Under the pieces are notes generated by a model. That model searched no databases, was not told the DNA's origin, and saw only the letters and a list, made by a program, of their open reading frames with translations. Position numbers and translations under genes: made by a program. Positions 22,811 to 34,025 of a stretch of 64,000 nt of DNA are shown piece by piece (position 1 is the stretch's first letter; every line of letters begins with the position of its first letter). The stretch is from Forficula auricularia (taxonomy: Eukaryota; Arthropoda; Insecta; Dermaptera; Forficulidae): NCBI GenBank assembly GCA_024734495.1, contig JALMQS010000264.1, forward strand, positions 310,001 through 374,000, written 5' to 3'.

Positions 22811-23757
22811 TTACACTGGCGAAGGCAATACTTCCGGAGGGTCCTCGTGGTTGTCCTCCTGTTGTAGATCGGGATGCTCCTGAGTCGGCCGTGGTAACCC
22901 TCGACGTCGCCACCACCAAAGAAAGGCAGCAGTTCCCCCCAGGACCAGTAGCAGAGTACCTCCTCCGACCGGTAAAGTAAAATATTGCAGGCGCTCCCTG
23001 CGTGACGGGTGGTCGGCTTCCTCTCGTAGTCGTTCATTGGGTAATTCCATCCTCGACCACCCTCGTTCGGCCCGGAGCGCATCGAAGCCGTCTAGCGCCT
23101 CCCTTAGTTCGCGTGGGCCTCTCGGAAGCTGGTGTAGCTGGACCAAGTCGGCATTGGGGGGGGAACGAAGATCGTGGGAGCATTGACATGGCTAGTGGTA
23201 GAACCACGGGGAAGGATCAGAGTGAAATCCGTTCTTAGCCGACACCCATCCTTCAGCTCGTAGCACCCGGCCCGACTCAGAGCTGTCTCGCCGTGCTGGA
23301 CCTCGTCGTCGTGAACCCGGCACCGGACGTAAGAGTTCCGGATATTGTCCAGGCCGTAAAACCAATTGGGCCCCGCCCACGCTGGTTGCCATTCGTTTCC
23401 GACAGAGCCCAGGACAATTGTCCATCGGCAGTATTTGTCCAGATCCTGAGTCTGCCGGAAGAACAGCTCGCTGAGGCAGGTTCGACGGGGAATGGTGGGT
23501 AGTAAGTGTACCTTGATCACTTGTCAGACGATCGCCCCTTAGGGGAATGTTGATCACGAACCGCACTGCACTGCACTACCTACACTATACATTTGGACGG
23601 TGCACCAGTCATATAACTTAAACATATTCTCTAATTTACTCGGGGTGACCCATTCTAGTCCGGTGGGTAACCCCTGGCTTAATTCTAATGTTAGTGTTAG
23701 TAGTTCTCTGGGATTGATCAGTCGGGCATCCAACCTGCCGAATGCAGCCGGCTGAAC
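22811..23757 (-). pseudogene. env: Retrovirus-like envelope (env) relic
   Basis: Overlapping open segments on the minus strand read like one secreted or viral glycoprotein broken by frame changes. The segments run from 23757 to about 23566, then about 23520 to 23155, and then 23146 to 22811. The first two are cysteine- and tryptophan-rich. The last has a charged arginine/glutamate-rich stretch, a hydrophobic segment of about 20 residues ending in WWWRRR (a membrane anchor and stop-transfer signal), and a short acidic tail ending at a stop at 22811. Envelope proteins mediate membrane fusion in errantivirus- and BEL-type LTR elements; the exact family is not resolved. Disruptions are a stop near 23565 and frame changes near 23525 and 23150. 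The upstream part is lost in the N gap, with no gag or pol seen. The purine tract and LTR-like sequence immediately downstream support the assignment. GC content is well above the flanks. Confidence 0.6.
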
Positions 23758-23758
23758 A

Positions 23759-23858
23759 NNNNNNNNNNNNNNNNNNNNNNNNNNNNNNNNNNNNNNNNNN
23801 NNNNNNNNNNNNNNNNNNNNNNNNNNNNNNNNNNNNNNNNNNNNNNNNNNNNNNNNNN
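23759..23858. other. Assembly gap (100 N)
   Basis: Exactly 100 N, a conventional gap of unknown size. It truncates the envelope relic; composition changes from GC-rich to AT-rich across it. Confidence 0.99.
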
Positions 23859-24005
23859 CTTGAATATGGGAGCTGAAAAAAAGGGGTTGTCAGACTCAGG
23901 CATGTTATATAGTAATTTAGAGTTTAAATGCCTCAGATTAACAAGCACAGGTCATTTCTATCTTCCATTTAAGATTTTCACAGGACATTCTTCAATTAAT
24001 GGCAT

Positions 24006-26396
24006 GTTTCCGTATATTTGATTCAATCGCGAATCGAATGCAGGTGATTTTTGTCAAATATTAAGTAAAAATAATATCTGAACTTATATGTTCTAACTTG
24101 AAATAATGAAGTTAAATAAATTTATAATTTTCTCATTAATATATCAAAATGAATATATCGTAATCATATTAACGAGAATTGTTTTGATCGCGCTTTTTAA
24201 ACAAGATAGTATATCGCGAGACTACTGCTGGTTGAATCTGTTGGAGGTCTGCTGAGGTCTTAGAAGTCTGGACCAAGAGAATGAAAAAGATGCCAGTCCA
24301 CTTGGCTATAATCCATATAATCATTTTGCGGTTTGAGTCCGCAATGACGCTTGGATGGATCTGCCTGTTAGCTGATCTGCTGGTTGAAGCTGCCGGAGTC
24401 TGCAGAGTGCTTAAGTCTGCGGACCGAGAATGAGAAGGGAATGCGTCCGCCATGCACCATAAAGCTGTGTCCAACGTCATTTTGCGTTTAGAGCCGCGGC
24501 GACAATTGGATCACACAGGTGAATCCATTTCAAGTACGTCGTTGCGGGTAACCTAAACTCATGGCCCGTTGAATCGTAGCTAAGTGGATCATATCTTATT
24601 CATTCTCTCTGGTCCGGACGCTCAGCAGAACTCCAATAACTCAGCCGGCAGCCAATTCTCGCGATATGCTATCTTGTTTACAAGCGCGATCAAAGCAATT
24701 CTCGCTAAGGTGTTTAATTGTGCGTTGATGTATTAATGAGAAAATTATAGATTCGTTCTCCAATCAACTGTGGATTTTATAATGAAAATCTATGTGGTAG
24801 AGGACAGTATCGCTGTGAGTTCCACTGCAGTAGGCATGCGGTGAATCTTTCGCTTTAATTCAAAAGATTAGATAGACTATAAAGTTACTAATCTGTTTTT
24901 AATTGTAATTTAAACTAATGCTGATTAGTGCAAAATGATTTTATGTCGACATTCCCAATCGCACATTTGGCCCAGAAAATATAGATTTCATTAAATGTTT
25001 ATTTGCTTATTAAAATGCACTTAGGTGCATTTAGATAGAATCGATATTGTTTTTCATATTTATCTCTAATATCAGGAAATGGTTACATAATTACTTCTGT
25101 ACTAACGTTAGTATATGAGATATTATTAAATTATATAACCATTGGTAGAGAACTCGTTATTAGAATTCTTTTTCTCTCTTTTTTAAAAAATATTCTATTA
25201 TAATCCATATACAATGGGACGTAATTAATATTTATATATATATATATTAGTTGTAGATATAGATATATAATAGGGTGTGTTAAATGAGGTCGATATATTA
25301 TTAAAAAGCGATTCACAAGATCTGATCCATTTATTAAACATGCAAAGATTTTATAAAAGGTGAAACTTATCTGATTTTATGAATTCTAAATAAACATTTA
25401 ATATGTATATAGAAGTATTTTCTTTAATAAAATTGTGTAGAAAACCTCTGTAAGAGTTCTCTCTATCTTCTGTTATAGCTAAAAATGAAAATTTATCTAA
25501 TTTTATAAATATCTTTTATATAATTTTCTAATTAATTATATCAAAGAATAATTAATATATTAAAGAGAATTGTTTTTGTTCGCGGTTTTAAATCAATATA
25601 TATATATATATATTGCGAGACTACTGCTGGCTGAGGCTATTGGAGTCTGCTGAATTTTAAAGTCTGGAACCAGAGAGAATGAAAAAGATGTGATCCATTT
25701 AGCTATAGATCCATGCATGATCAGTCATGCGGGCTTAATCACGGTCTCTTGGTCCAGACTTAGGATCCAGCAGACTCCAATAGCCTCAACCAGGAGTAGT
25801 AGATATATATCTCTTTGAATTGAATTGGCTAAGGGGCCAGTAAGGAAAGTAAAAAGTTGAAATAAAATCAACTTCTATTATTGCTATTTTGGGCAGATGT
25901 AATCGATCATTTTAACAACGTTTCAGGCGCTGTTATGCTCTTCATCAGGTGCGTCAACCAAGTCATAAAAACACGTAAAATCTATCTCAGCAGACGTTTT
26001 ACATCAAGATCATTACACTGGTAACGAGTTATTCCAACTGAACAATTTCAAATACTGAATATTGATGATTCTTGATGTAAAATCATCTCATAATTCGATA
26101 TAATGCGTATGATGAACGATAGCAACATTATAGTGCATCAACTTTTATTTCCTGCAACCTAATCCAATTAAATAAATAAGAGCACAAACATGGTTCTTTT
26201 TAAAATATATATATCTTGTTTAAACGCGATCAAAAACAGATTCTCTTTAATATATTAATTATTCTTTGATATATTAATTAGAAAATTATTTAAATTCATT
26301 ATTTCAAGTCAGAAATATATAAATTCGGATATTATTTTTCACTTAATATTTGACAAAAATCACTTGATCGAATCAAATATAGGAAACTTATGATTA
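24006..26396. mobile_element. Nested palindromic elements, 2.4 kb
   Basis: TATATTTGATTCAATCGCG near 24015 and TTGATCGAATCAAATATAGG near 26383 mark opposed ends. Between them are two palindromes sharing a core: 24120-24750 (around GCGCGATCAAA and GAATGAAAAAGATG blocks) and 25500-26300, the latter split by an insertion at 25811-26205. GC-rich arms contain GCAGACTCC/GGAGTCTGC motifs. No protein-coding frame is credible. Confidence 0.65.
25811..26205. mobile_element. Inserted inverted-repeat element with hammerhead-like motif, family F
   Basis: It interrupts the second palindrome, whose sequence resumes on the far side. Ends are inverted (AAAAGTTGAAATAAAA and complement near 26138). On the minus strand CTGATGA (25942-25948) is followed by a weak helix II and GAAACGTT (25917-25924). 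Confidence 0.5.
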
Positions 26397-26677
26397 TCTA
26401 ATTTTCTCATTTTTTCTGCGTGGAGCTGCTTAAGCGAAAATGCTTTCTTATGAGTTGAGTAAAATCGATTTCTCACGGAAGAAATGACAGATTCTAAATA
26501 TGGGACGAAGATAATATTCTCAAAAATTCTTCTACATTTTCAGATGGTTAATTTAATCTGTAGGCCTGCCTTTCCACCACTCGAGGAAGCTCAAATTCAG
26601 TTCTTCGAAAATTTTTTGACTTTTTTTTTTATTTGAATTTGACATTAGCTTAATTGAGATAACATAAATGTCTAATA

Positions 26678-27523
26678 TAGGGCTGTCCAACCCGCGGCCC
26701 AGTACTGTAATGAATGCGGCCCAACACAAAATTATAAATTTCTTTAAAAGATTAAGATTTTTATATACCTACTTACTAGAAAACAAATCTGATACAATTT
26801 GACCTATTTTTTTTTTGTTTTTAAAATAAGAAGAAATTGGACAATCCACCCAAAACTTTCCGAAAAATTAAAGGGCAGATTTTAGATTTTGAATGTGAAA
26901 AAATATATATCAAGATTTCCGAAAAAATAATCACAATTTTGTCATATTTTGACTCCATTTTTTATTAGATATAAATATTTTTAAGATAATGTTACATCAT
27001 TCGTATCCATAGTAAATTTATAACAGGAATAGTAGGGAATTGGATAAAATTAAAAACATTGTTTTTTTTTAAATGGGCCAGACGTTTCGTCAATTTTGTA
27101 GCCACTGAGGAAGTCAAAATAAATTGACGAAACGACTGGCTCTTAAAAAAAACTAGGTTTTTAATTATATCCAATTCCACTGAGGAAGTAAAAATAAATT
27201 GACGAAACGACTGGCCCTTAAAAAAAAACTATATTTTTAATTTTATCCAATTCCACTGAGTGAAGTCAAAAATAAATTGACGAAACGATTGGCCCTAAAA
27301 AAAAACTATGTTTTTAATTATATCCAATTGCTTACTATTCCTGTTACATATTTTCAATATATTTTTGCCTCTTTGTCATGGTGGATATCATTATTCTACA
27401 TTATTACCTCTTTTTTTATTATTAAAAATATCAATAAAATTAGGAAATTTTATCTGTGGCCCTAGGCATTTGTTTGTTTTTTTCAAATTCGACCCGTGTA
27501 AGGCAACATGTTGGACATCCCTG
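26678..27523. mobile_element. hAT element with perfect 8-bp duplication
   Basis: Ends TAGGGCTGTCCAAC and (complement) CAGGGATGTCCAAC. Perfect duplication GTCTAATA at 26670-26677 and 27524-27531. The internal GCGGCCC blocks are typical of hAT. It hosts a hammerhead tandem array at about 26985-27345. No transposase. Confidence 0.85.
27099..27345 (+). repeat. Three tandem hammerhead units, family B
   Basis: Units begin with CTGAG(T)GA at 27105, 27180 and 27256 (period 75-76 bp). Each has a helix II (GT(C/A)AA...TTGAC) and GAAA (27129, 27204, 27282), followed by ACGAC or ACGAT rather than ACGTC. The U16.1 change would block cleavage. Unit 1 keeps helix I (AGCCA/TGGCT). A truncated opposite-strand partner (CAGACGTTTCGTC) lies at 27069-27091. 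Confidence 0.65.
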
Positions 27524-27585
27524 GTCTAATATTATATGCCTACCTATAATTAAAAGGATGCACTATTATAAGTTATATTTAATTA

Positions 27586-27830
27586 GAGACAATGAAAAGT
27601 GCTCTGCTGGAATTATAAATTTTATTTATTTATAACGAGACAAGTTTCGACACTCTTCATCACTCCATACAATGTATTACAGGAATTAATTTATAAATTC
27701 ATAATTCATAAATTAATTCCTGTGAATACATTGTAATGGACTGATGAAGAAGGCAAAGCTCCAGAAACTATAGTCTCTTGTTATAAATAAAATTTATAAT
27801 TCCAGCAGAAGACACACTCTTTATTGTCTC
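27586..27830. mobile_element. Palindromic element, family A2
   Basis: Degenerate relative of the palindrome at 53090-53482, sharing GGAATTATAAATTTTATTT arms and GGAATTAATTTAT centre blocks. The plus hammerhead has CTGATGA (27741-27747), GAAA (27764-27767) and GTC (27773-27775), but helix II has lost pairing. The minus motif (about 27648-27673) has GTGATGA for box I and a poorly paired helix II. Confidence 0.65.
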
Positions 27831-27931
27831 CTTCAATATATAAAAATTCTGCTACTCTCGGCAAAAACTTTCAATTTAATATTTAATTAGATTGATGAAG
27901 GCTCTGATGCCTTATGTATAATATTGACGCT

Positions 27932-28135
27932 GTGAGTATGTGCCCTTTGAACCAGATGTGGTGTTCGAAGACAAGGAATTTTATTGTTGAAACACTGACT
28001 GATGATGGTGGGAGTAGCTTCCGAAACCTTCTCGTGATTTGATAAACAAGACAATACATCTAATTATTCAACCAGAATAAAATTCCTTGTCTTCATTTGA
28101 ACACCACATCTGGTTCAAAGGGCTTACATACCTCA
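27932..28135. mobile_element. Inverted-repeat element with hammerhead-like core
   Basis: Arms of about 60 bp (sharing CCCTTTGAACCAGATGTGGT and AAGACAAGGAATTTTATT) surround CTGATGA (27999-28005), a GGGAG/CTTCC stem and GAAA (28023-28026). No GTC triplet follows, so it is probably inactive. Confidence 0.5.
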
Positions 28136-29370
28136 AAACAGCATCTAATTATTATATTTAATTAGTTAATACACAACATAGTGTATGCAGATGCAACCCC
28201 TGAAAATAATCCTGCCGGAACCCATGGTAACTCCAACTCATTATATTTTCCATCTCTGTTGTTCTTCTCAATTGTTGATTTCTGATTAAAGGCGTAAGAT
28301 AATAATAAATTCGTGTGATGAACACATCAGTTTATTTCGCTATTCTATTGACTGCAAATAATAATGAGCGGATGATGAGACTGCGCTAATAAATCCAAAG
28401 TTAACGTATTGTGTGTCAAATAGTAATTATAACTAATATTCCAGCAATAATAATCCTGGTAAGTGGCAGCAATCTAGATGATTAATAGAAATAAAAGAAG
28501 GAAGCAGACTAACGACTTGACCTCGATATATTTGCACATTGCAATGGAGGATCCCCTTCTTCTGCGGTGATGTCAAAGCAAGCCATTGCGGAACCTGATC
28601 CAGACGCAGAGACCTTCCTTCTTTGTGCCTTTCCCAAGAGCCAACCGGCTGCTCTTCAGTTTTGTTGGGCCAATTAATCATCCTCCTCCTCGCGAGAAAG
28701 ACTTGCTGTCTCAAGCAAAAGTCAATGCAGAAATTGTAAGAATCTTTTATTTGACGTTGCGGTTGAGTTTGAGAATTAATGACTTTTTGAAATTATCAAT
28801 GGATTGTATTATGCCAATTATGATTCAAAAGAATTAACAACTTTCTTTTTACTTTCACTTAAGCCAAACTGTTGCGATAGATTAAAAAATAAACATTTAA
28901 ATCCGGAATTCAAATAACCTGGGGTGATTAAACACACCACGTGACTTTGCCATGCTCGTGCTCACTCTCGTAAACGAGTATTTAAATAGGTAATTTTATT
29001 TTTTTATAATATGTAATTGTAATTGTGTCGTGCATAAAAAAATAAGTATGTGATTTCGTTTAGTTTTATAATTTGATATAAAAAATTGAAGGAAAACCTG
29101 AAACTATTCATTCATTTCGATTTTAATTTTCTAGTTTAAAGACAAAAGACATGCCTAGAATAATAGAAATTAAGAAATTAATCTCTACTAGTCTGAAACA
29201 AGTCTGGACTTGTATTTGGTATCCCAATTTGGTAGTTCCAAAGAAAGAGATAATTCAATCCGTGCCCTTTTTAGAATTTTCCTCGATTAGATTGTAATGA
29301 AAGAATCGCTCACCCGCACATTAAAAAGTGACCAAAAATCCATTGGTCCGAGAGTATGTATGTATGTACA
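28136..29370. other. Spacer with a possible short coding block
   Basis: GC rises at 28550-28730, where several frames are open and a donor-like GTAAGAATC occurs at 28736. No good acceptor or recognisable product was found, so no gene is called. The rest is A/T-rich. Confidence 0.35.
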
Positions 29371-30020
29371 CTAGGGTGGTCCTTGTTTTAGATATTTTCG
29401 AATTTATATGCTGCCAGAGGGTCATATGGTTTGAAATAAATAAAAGTAAATATCCCGCAACATTCTAGTCTCTATCACAATTCTAATCTGTGGCCCACAG
29501 CGATTTAAATGTGTTAAATAACATGAGGTTTTTGGCATTGAACAATCCATTCTTTATTCCGGCCAAAGTAATGGTTCTAAAAATTTGAAACTCTCTAAAC
29601 TTTGTCCATATACTAGTAGCTTATCCTTATAATTTTTACAGATTATTTAGCCATTATAATTTTGGAGTCTATAACTTACTAACACTAAGAGATAGGTAGC
29701 AGTATTTTATCTAGATGTAACTCCAAAGTTATAATAGTTAAAAATCTGTAAAAAAATTTTGAAATATAGGTACTATTATAAAAATAAAGTCTACAGAGTT
29801 TCAATTTTTTTAAACCATTACTTTGCCCGGAATAAAAAATTGATCGTTTAATGCCAAAAACCCCATGTTATTTAGATGGGAAATTTGTATCGCTGTTTCA
29901 GCAAAGGTTAAAATTGAGATAGAGACTTGAAACTTGAGGGATTTTATTTTTTATTCATTTCGAATCATATGAGCCTCTGGAAGGATACAAATTCGAAAAT
30001 ACCCAAAATTAGGGCCACTC
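29371..30020. mobile_element. 650-bp foldback MITE
   Basis: Long imperfect inverted arms (29371-29680 and 29700-30020). The ends CTAGGGTGGTCCTTG and (complement) TTGAGTGGCCCTAATTTTGG resemble mariner-like MITE termini. Internal blocks (ATTTTCGAATTT, GCCAAAAACC) mirror each other. Non-coding. Confidence 0.6.
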
Positions 30021-30442
30021 AAATAAGCATCCATTCCAATTTGATGTTTAATTGTTAAAGCCAGTGGGAAAGATGTACGCAGGAAGAACTCGGCAGTCTT
30101 TATGAAGTAATTAGGAAAAAGGTATTAATCATTCACTCATCTAATTACAGATATTTAATTAAACACTCCTCTTGACTAACTACGCATTAAAAAAATGAGA
30201 AATTATTTCTTGGAAAGTGGCATCAGTGGTGATGATTTTGACATTTTTTATTAAGCTCATTAAGTATGTACGCAAGATTTTCTGATTTTAACAGCCTTTG
30301 ATTGATTTAATTACTCCTTCTCCCATCACACTTTAATTAAGCTATTAAGTGAAATTCAACTCGTTTGCATTAAGCATTTTGACATTTACTTAAAAGGACT
30401 AAATGAAAAATAATTACTCAAATGAATATTACTCAGTAGATA

Positions 30443-30560
30443 AAGAGAAATCAAAGAGGTTTTCTTCTGCTTGATGCAAATATATTATATAGATAATATA
30501 TATAAAATTTATTTGTTTAAGTTCCGATGGTTTGAGCTTCATCAGTCTTTTTAATTAGAA
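30443..30560. mobile_element. Truncated family-A hammerhead element
   Basis: The family-A terminal block (30443-30480) leads to a minus-strand CTGATGA (30539-30545), but box II is altered (GGAAC). The rest of the element is absent. Confidence 0.5.
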
Positions 30561-30619
30561 TTATTTTAGTATGGGTTCAAATACCCGATTGGATTTAGAA
30601 AAATTCGTTTTGTAGTAGG

Positions 30620-30905
30620 TAATAATAGGGAATTTGACAATAAATTAAAAACAGAGTTTTTATTAGATAGTGATGCTTGTCGATTTATTTCGACTTCTTC
30701 AGTGGCCCATTTTATCGACTTTTAATTGTCAAAAGACAATTCCACTATGAGACAAATAGGAATTGTCTTTTAACAAAGAGTGATAAAATTATTGGCCACT
30801 GAGGAAGTCGAAATAATCGACGAAACGTCTGCCTATTTTAACAAAGACTCTGTTTTGAATTTATTGTCCAATTCCCTACTAATCCTGTTTTAATTATTAT
30901 TTATT
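30620..30905. mobile_element. Inverted-pair hammerhead element, family B
   Basis: A minus-strand relic (CTGAAGA at 30696-30702, helix II GTCGA/TCGAC, GAAA lost) faces an intact plus copy at 30792-30831. Flanks (AACAGAGTTTTTATTA and complement, CCAATTCCCTACTA, TATTATGGATGCGA) match the family B ends at 1.1 and 45.7 kb. Confidence 0.65.
30792..30831 (+). ncRNA. Hammerhead ribozyme, best family-B copy
   Basis: CTGAGGA (30797-30803), one extra A, perfect helix II GTCGA-AATAA-TCGAC (30805-30819), GAAA (30820-30823), then CGTC with GTC ending at 30827. Helix I pairs GGCCA with TGCC (one gap). Helix III is only A-U plus C-G with no loop (ACGU), so cleavage would need two tandem or dimerised molecules, a known mode for hammerheads with minimal helix III. 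Confidence 0.65.
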
Positions 30906-30947
30906 ATGGATGCGAGTGATGCAACGATACGAATTATAAATTTAAAA

Positions 30948-31165
30948 CAGTGGAGGGCGGTGACATTTCAATGGTCTCCAAAAAAGAACCCTTCATTTGT
31001 TAAAACGTTATTTTATTTTTGGCTCCATTTTATGAAATTTATCAATAATCACAGAATTTATCTTTATTTTTCAAATTTAACATTAAATTTTTTTATGAGA
31101 TGTTCTGAAAGTACACTTGACGTTTTGAAATTTTAGTGATGCGCAGCATCCACAGAATCCAAGGT
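30948..31165 (+). mobile_element. hAT-like MITE, CAGTGGCGG family (3'-truncated)
   Basis: CAGTGGAGGGCGGTGACATT start and GATGCGCAGCATCCACAGAAT close match the elements at 36070-36306 and 36486-37294; the last bases are missing. Confidence 0.6.
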
Positions 31166-32521
31166 CAAAAATGAAGATTCTAGACCATTGAACCAAACTC
31201 AACCAACATCTGAAAACTCTACTTGCCATAAATGTATTCAGCGAAACGCATTTTAACTAGTAAGAACGCGTTCTTATTAAAAACGCCTTTTGATAATGCA
31301 ACATATACATATTTATATTTGATATAAAACGGATACGCCAATTCAAACATAGATGCTTTTTACGTTTTTTCGAGCATTTTCGTCCTTTTAATTGAAAATA
31401 AAAAATTGAAAATTTTGGTTTCGAATTGTTGCTTTTTTTAGTACCTACTTTCAGCCCTGTAAATGTTTTTATTTAACCATACAAAGTATGGTCAAGTATT
31501 GTAATCGTGTTGAAAAAGTGTTTTTTTTAGCTTCTTTTTTATAAAATATCTCAAATATGGCTAAAACTATTTCGATTAAAAAAATGAGCGAAATCTTGGC
31601 GTTTTGGTCTACTTCTTTGTACCTACTGAGTAAACATCAAAAAAATGATGTTTTCCGAGATATTTTGTCAAAATGTCTGTTAATAGGTATGGTATGTTAA
31701 TTTAGAACGTTACCAAATTGTGTCTACCTCAAAAACTAGAGTAAATATCAAAACGAAATTTCATATGTAGTTTTGGTGCATTGAGATTAAGAGCTGATTT
31801 GATTTTGATTGAAATCGAACCAAAAGTTAAGAAAGGGGAGGCTCATAAAAATTAAAATTGTCAAACTAAAAATAAAGCCAAGAAAAATGGAATTTAAGAA
31901 GACATATAATAAAAGAGTCATTATTTTTTTTGGATGCCGAAATTTGTGTTGGAAGGGGGGGGGGAGGTGTTAAAAATGATTAAAATTATAAAATTTCCCC
32001 CAAAAAATATTATTATTACGAGCTTTTCGTGCGTGCCTTCGGCACGCCCTCAACTCGGCCCTCCGGACTGGTGCCCTGGCGGGCAGCGTCTCGGTCCAAA
32101 AATTTTATTCCTCTTAAAAAACCACACTCCAAATGTATACCCGTAAACTACCGAAAATACATCGTCTCTTAAAAGTTTCGCATCTTTAATTTTTGAGTGG
32201 TGAAGGGGGGAGGAACAATTATCAATATATTTAATGATTCTTAATTTAAAATGAATTGGAGTCTTTCATTTCAAAATTCGAATATTTATATTTCAAATTT
32301 GCCTGGTTAATGAAAATCGATTGGAGCCATCAGTTTAAAATCCGAGCTGAGAATTATATTTCAAATTTGCCTCGTTAATTAATATATATTTAATGTTTCT
32401 TAATTTAAAATCTATTGGTGTTTTTTCATTTTCATTCGAGTTCAAATGAATACAATATTATCTAGACACAAAGTCTAAATCAAAAATATATAGTTTTAGT
32501 AAAGAAATCAAGATATAAATA
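31166..32521. other. Repeat debris, no gene
   Basis: 31205-31290 shares TATTCAGCGAAACGC and AACTAGTAAGAAC with the foldback element at 37621. A GC-rich patch at 32030-32095 has CGGGCAGCGTCTCGGTCC, related to 32805-32865 and 36310-36345. Confidence 0.4.
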
Positions 32522-32525
32522 TTAA

Positions 32526-32600
32526 TGTGACATTGGTCTAGTGGTTAGAGCTGATGACCATAGTTCAAGAGTTCGTCTGTTCGATTCTAGGCAAGAGGGT
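32526..32600 (+). ncRNA. tRNA-derived SINE head
   Basis: Box A-like TGGTCTAGTGGTTA (from 32534) and box B-like TGTTCGATTCT (from 32578) are spaced 44 nt apart, exactly as in a tRNA. The D arm resembles tRNA-Glu, Asp or His. The T stem is mutated, so it is not a functional tRNA. The following TAATTTTTTTA segment resembles the one after the unit at 37482, suggesting one SINE family. Confidence 0.6.
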
Positions 32601-33249
32601 AATTTTTTTAGAGAAATTTCTCTAAGCGTTGTTACAAATTAATCTAGATAAATATATATAGTGTTATTGAGGGTTTAAAGGCGCATCGACTGCTAAGATC
32701 ATTATAGCGCCTGGAATTTTTGAATACATTACAGTTTTAATTAAACACCCATATATATATATTAATATATATATTAAAACCCTATACTTTATATTATTAC
32801 TAACTGACGTCCGGTCCTTCGGCCCGGCGTTCACCTAGCTCCTGGCGGGGAGCGTCTCTTTCATACCAATTTAATAATTGAAATTTAAAATGATACTGTG
32901 CGCTGAATGAAATTGATTCAACAATAAGGAACAATAACGAAAGATTTATTTAATACATTGACTAAGCACTATCACTATCTGACCAATCAGAATCGTTCTA
33001 ATAATTTAACGCTTTGCCATTGGCTATGCACTGGCCAATCAGATCGTTTTGATTATACAAACATATGTATATACATACATACTTTTCCATTTTATATATA
33101 AATAGATGAGCCGTATTATTACTATTTATTTATTTATTTTTTCAACTATATTATAGACCTAACAAAAATAAATGTATAAATACTCAACATGAGAAAAAAC
33201 TATATATAAGAAAAACAACAACCCCGAAAAATATTTAAAGCTATTTCCC
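32601..33249. other. AT-rich spacer
   Basis: SINE tail-like sequence, A/T dinucleotide runs and a GC patch at 32808-32865. Nothing gene-like. Confidence 0.4.
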
Positions 33250-33252
33250 TTA

Positions 33253-33422
33253 GGGCCGGTTGTATGTCGCAAAGTAAATGCTTTTTACCACTAACAAACG
33301 GTAGATGGTAAATGGAGAAGATGGGATGGCCAATCAGATGACAGGAACTTTCAGCCCCTCCATTTACCATCTACCCTTGGTTAGTGGTAAAAAGCATTTA
33401 CTTTGCGACATACAACCGGCCC
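33253..33422. mobile_element. PIF/Harbinger-like MITE with TTA duplication
   Basis: Arms of about 65 bp, ending GGGCCGGTTGTATGTCGC in both directions, flanked by TTA (33250-33252 and 33423-33425). Length is 170 bp. Arms are over 90% identical, so it is relatively young. Confidence 0.85.
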
Positions 33423-33895
33423 TTAGAAAAGTCAGGTGTCAGGTTGGGTCGGTAGATGTTGAGGTTGAATTTCTGGTTGCCTGGCTCGATGATGGTTCGT
33501 TCTTTGGTTCTTTTTCGAATGTCTGGTAAGTTCGACGCCCTCCAACCAACAAACAATACCGTTCCGCTCCGGTTCTTGTCCCTCCGCGAATCCTCCTTAT
33601 TCTTTTGCATTCTAATTCTGCAAAATCTCTCGATAAGAATCGCGAGATCTAGATGCGTGGTATATTTCGTGGTGGGGGGTCGAGATAGGGAGAGGGGGGG
33701 CATAAATTGTCTCTTTTATCGCAGAATCAGCCTTGACCTAGAATCAACAACTTTTCTTTTGTGGCAACAAATTTCACATTTCTCGCCGTTTGGACAAAAA
33801 CTTTTTCCTCTACATTCAGAATTTTTCATGCTTTTTTTCTTTTTATTTGTGACAACACCGTCATCTTGTTTTCCAAACGATTGACATTCAATCAA
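33423..33895. other. Possible coding remnant
   Basis: GC-richer block open on both strands over 33440-33700. A strong donor (CTGGTAAGT, near 33526) would end a plus-strand exon, but no clear acceptor exists and the product is not recognised. It may be an exon or old transposon coding sequence; left unassigned. Confidence 0.25.
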
Positions 33896-34025
33896 TAAAA
33901 TACCTCCGTTGTCCCATTCAAATGTCGAATGAGAACAAAAAATAAATTGATCTAATTGAAAAGCTTTTTAAAGAGAAATCAATGAGATTGTCTTCTGCTT
34001 GATGCAAATGAACATAATATAGATA

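Noticed and set aside
23293..23502. 69-codon plus-strand frame inside the envelope relic
   Set aside because: Shadow of the minus-strand coding sequence.
24169..24480. 103-codon minus frame
   Set aside because: Falls in a palindromic transposon arm; no similarity recognised.
28433..28837. Opposed 93- and 83-codon frames
   Set aside because: GC-rich block, open on both strands, but no acceptor and no recognisable product; not enough to call an exon.
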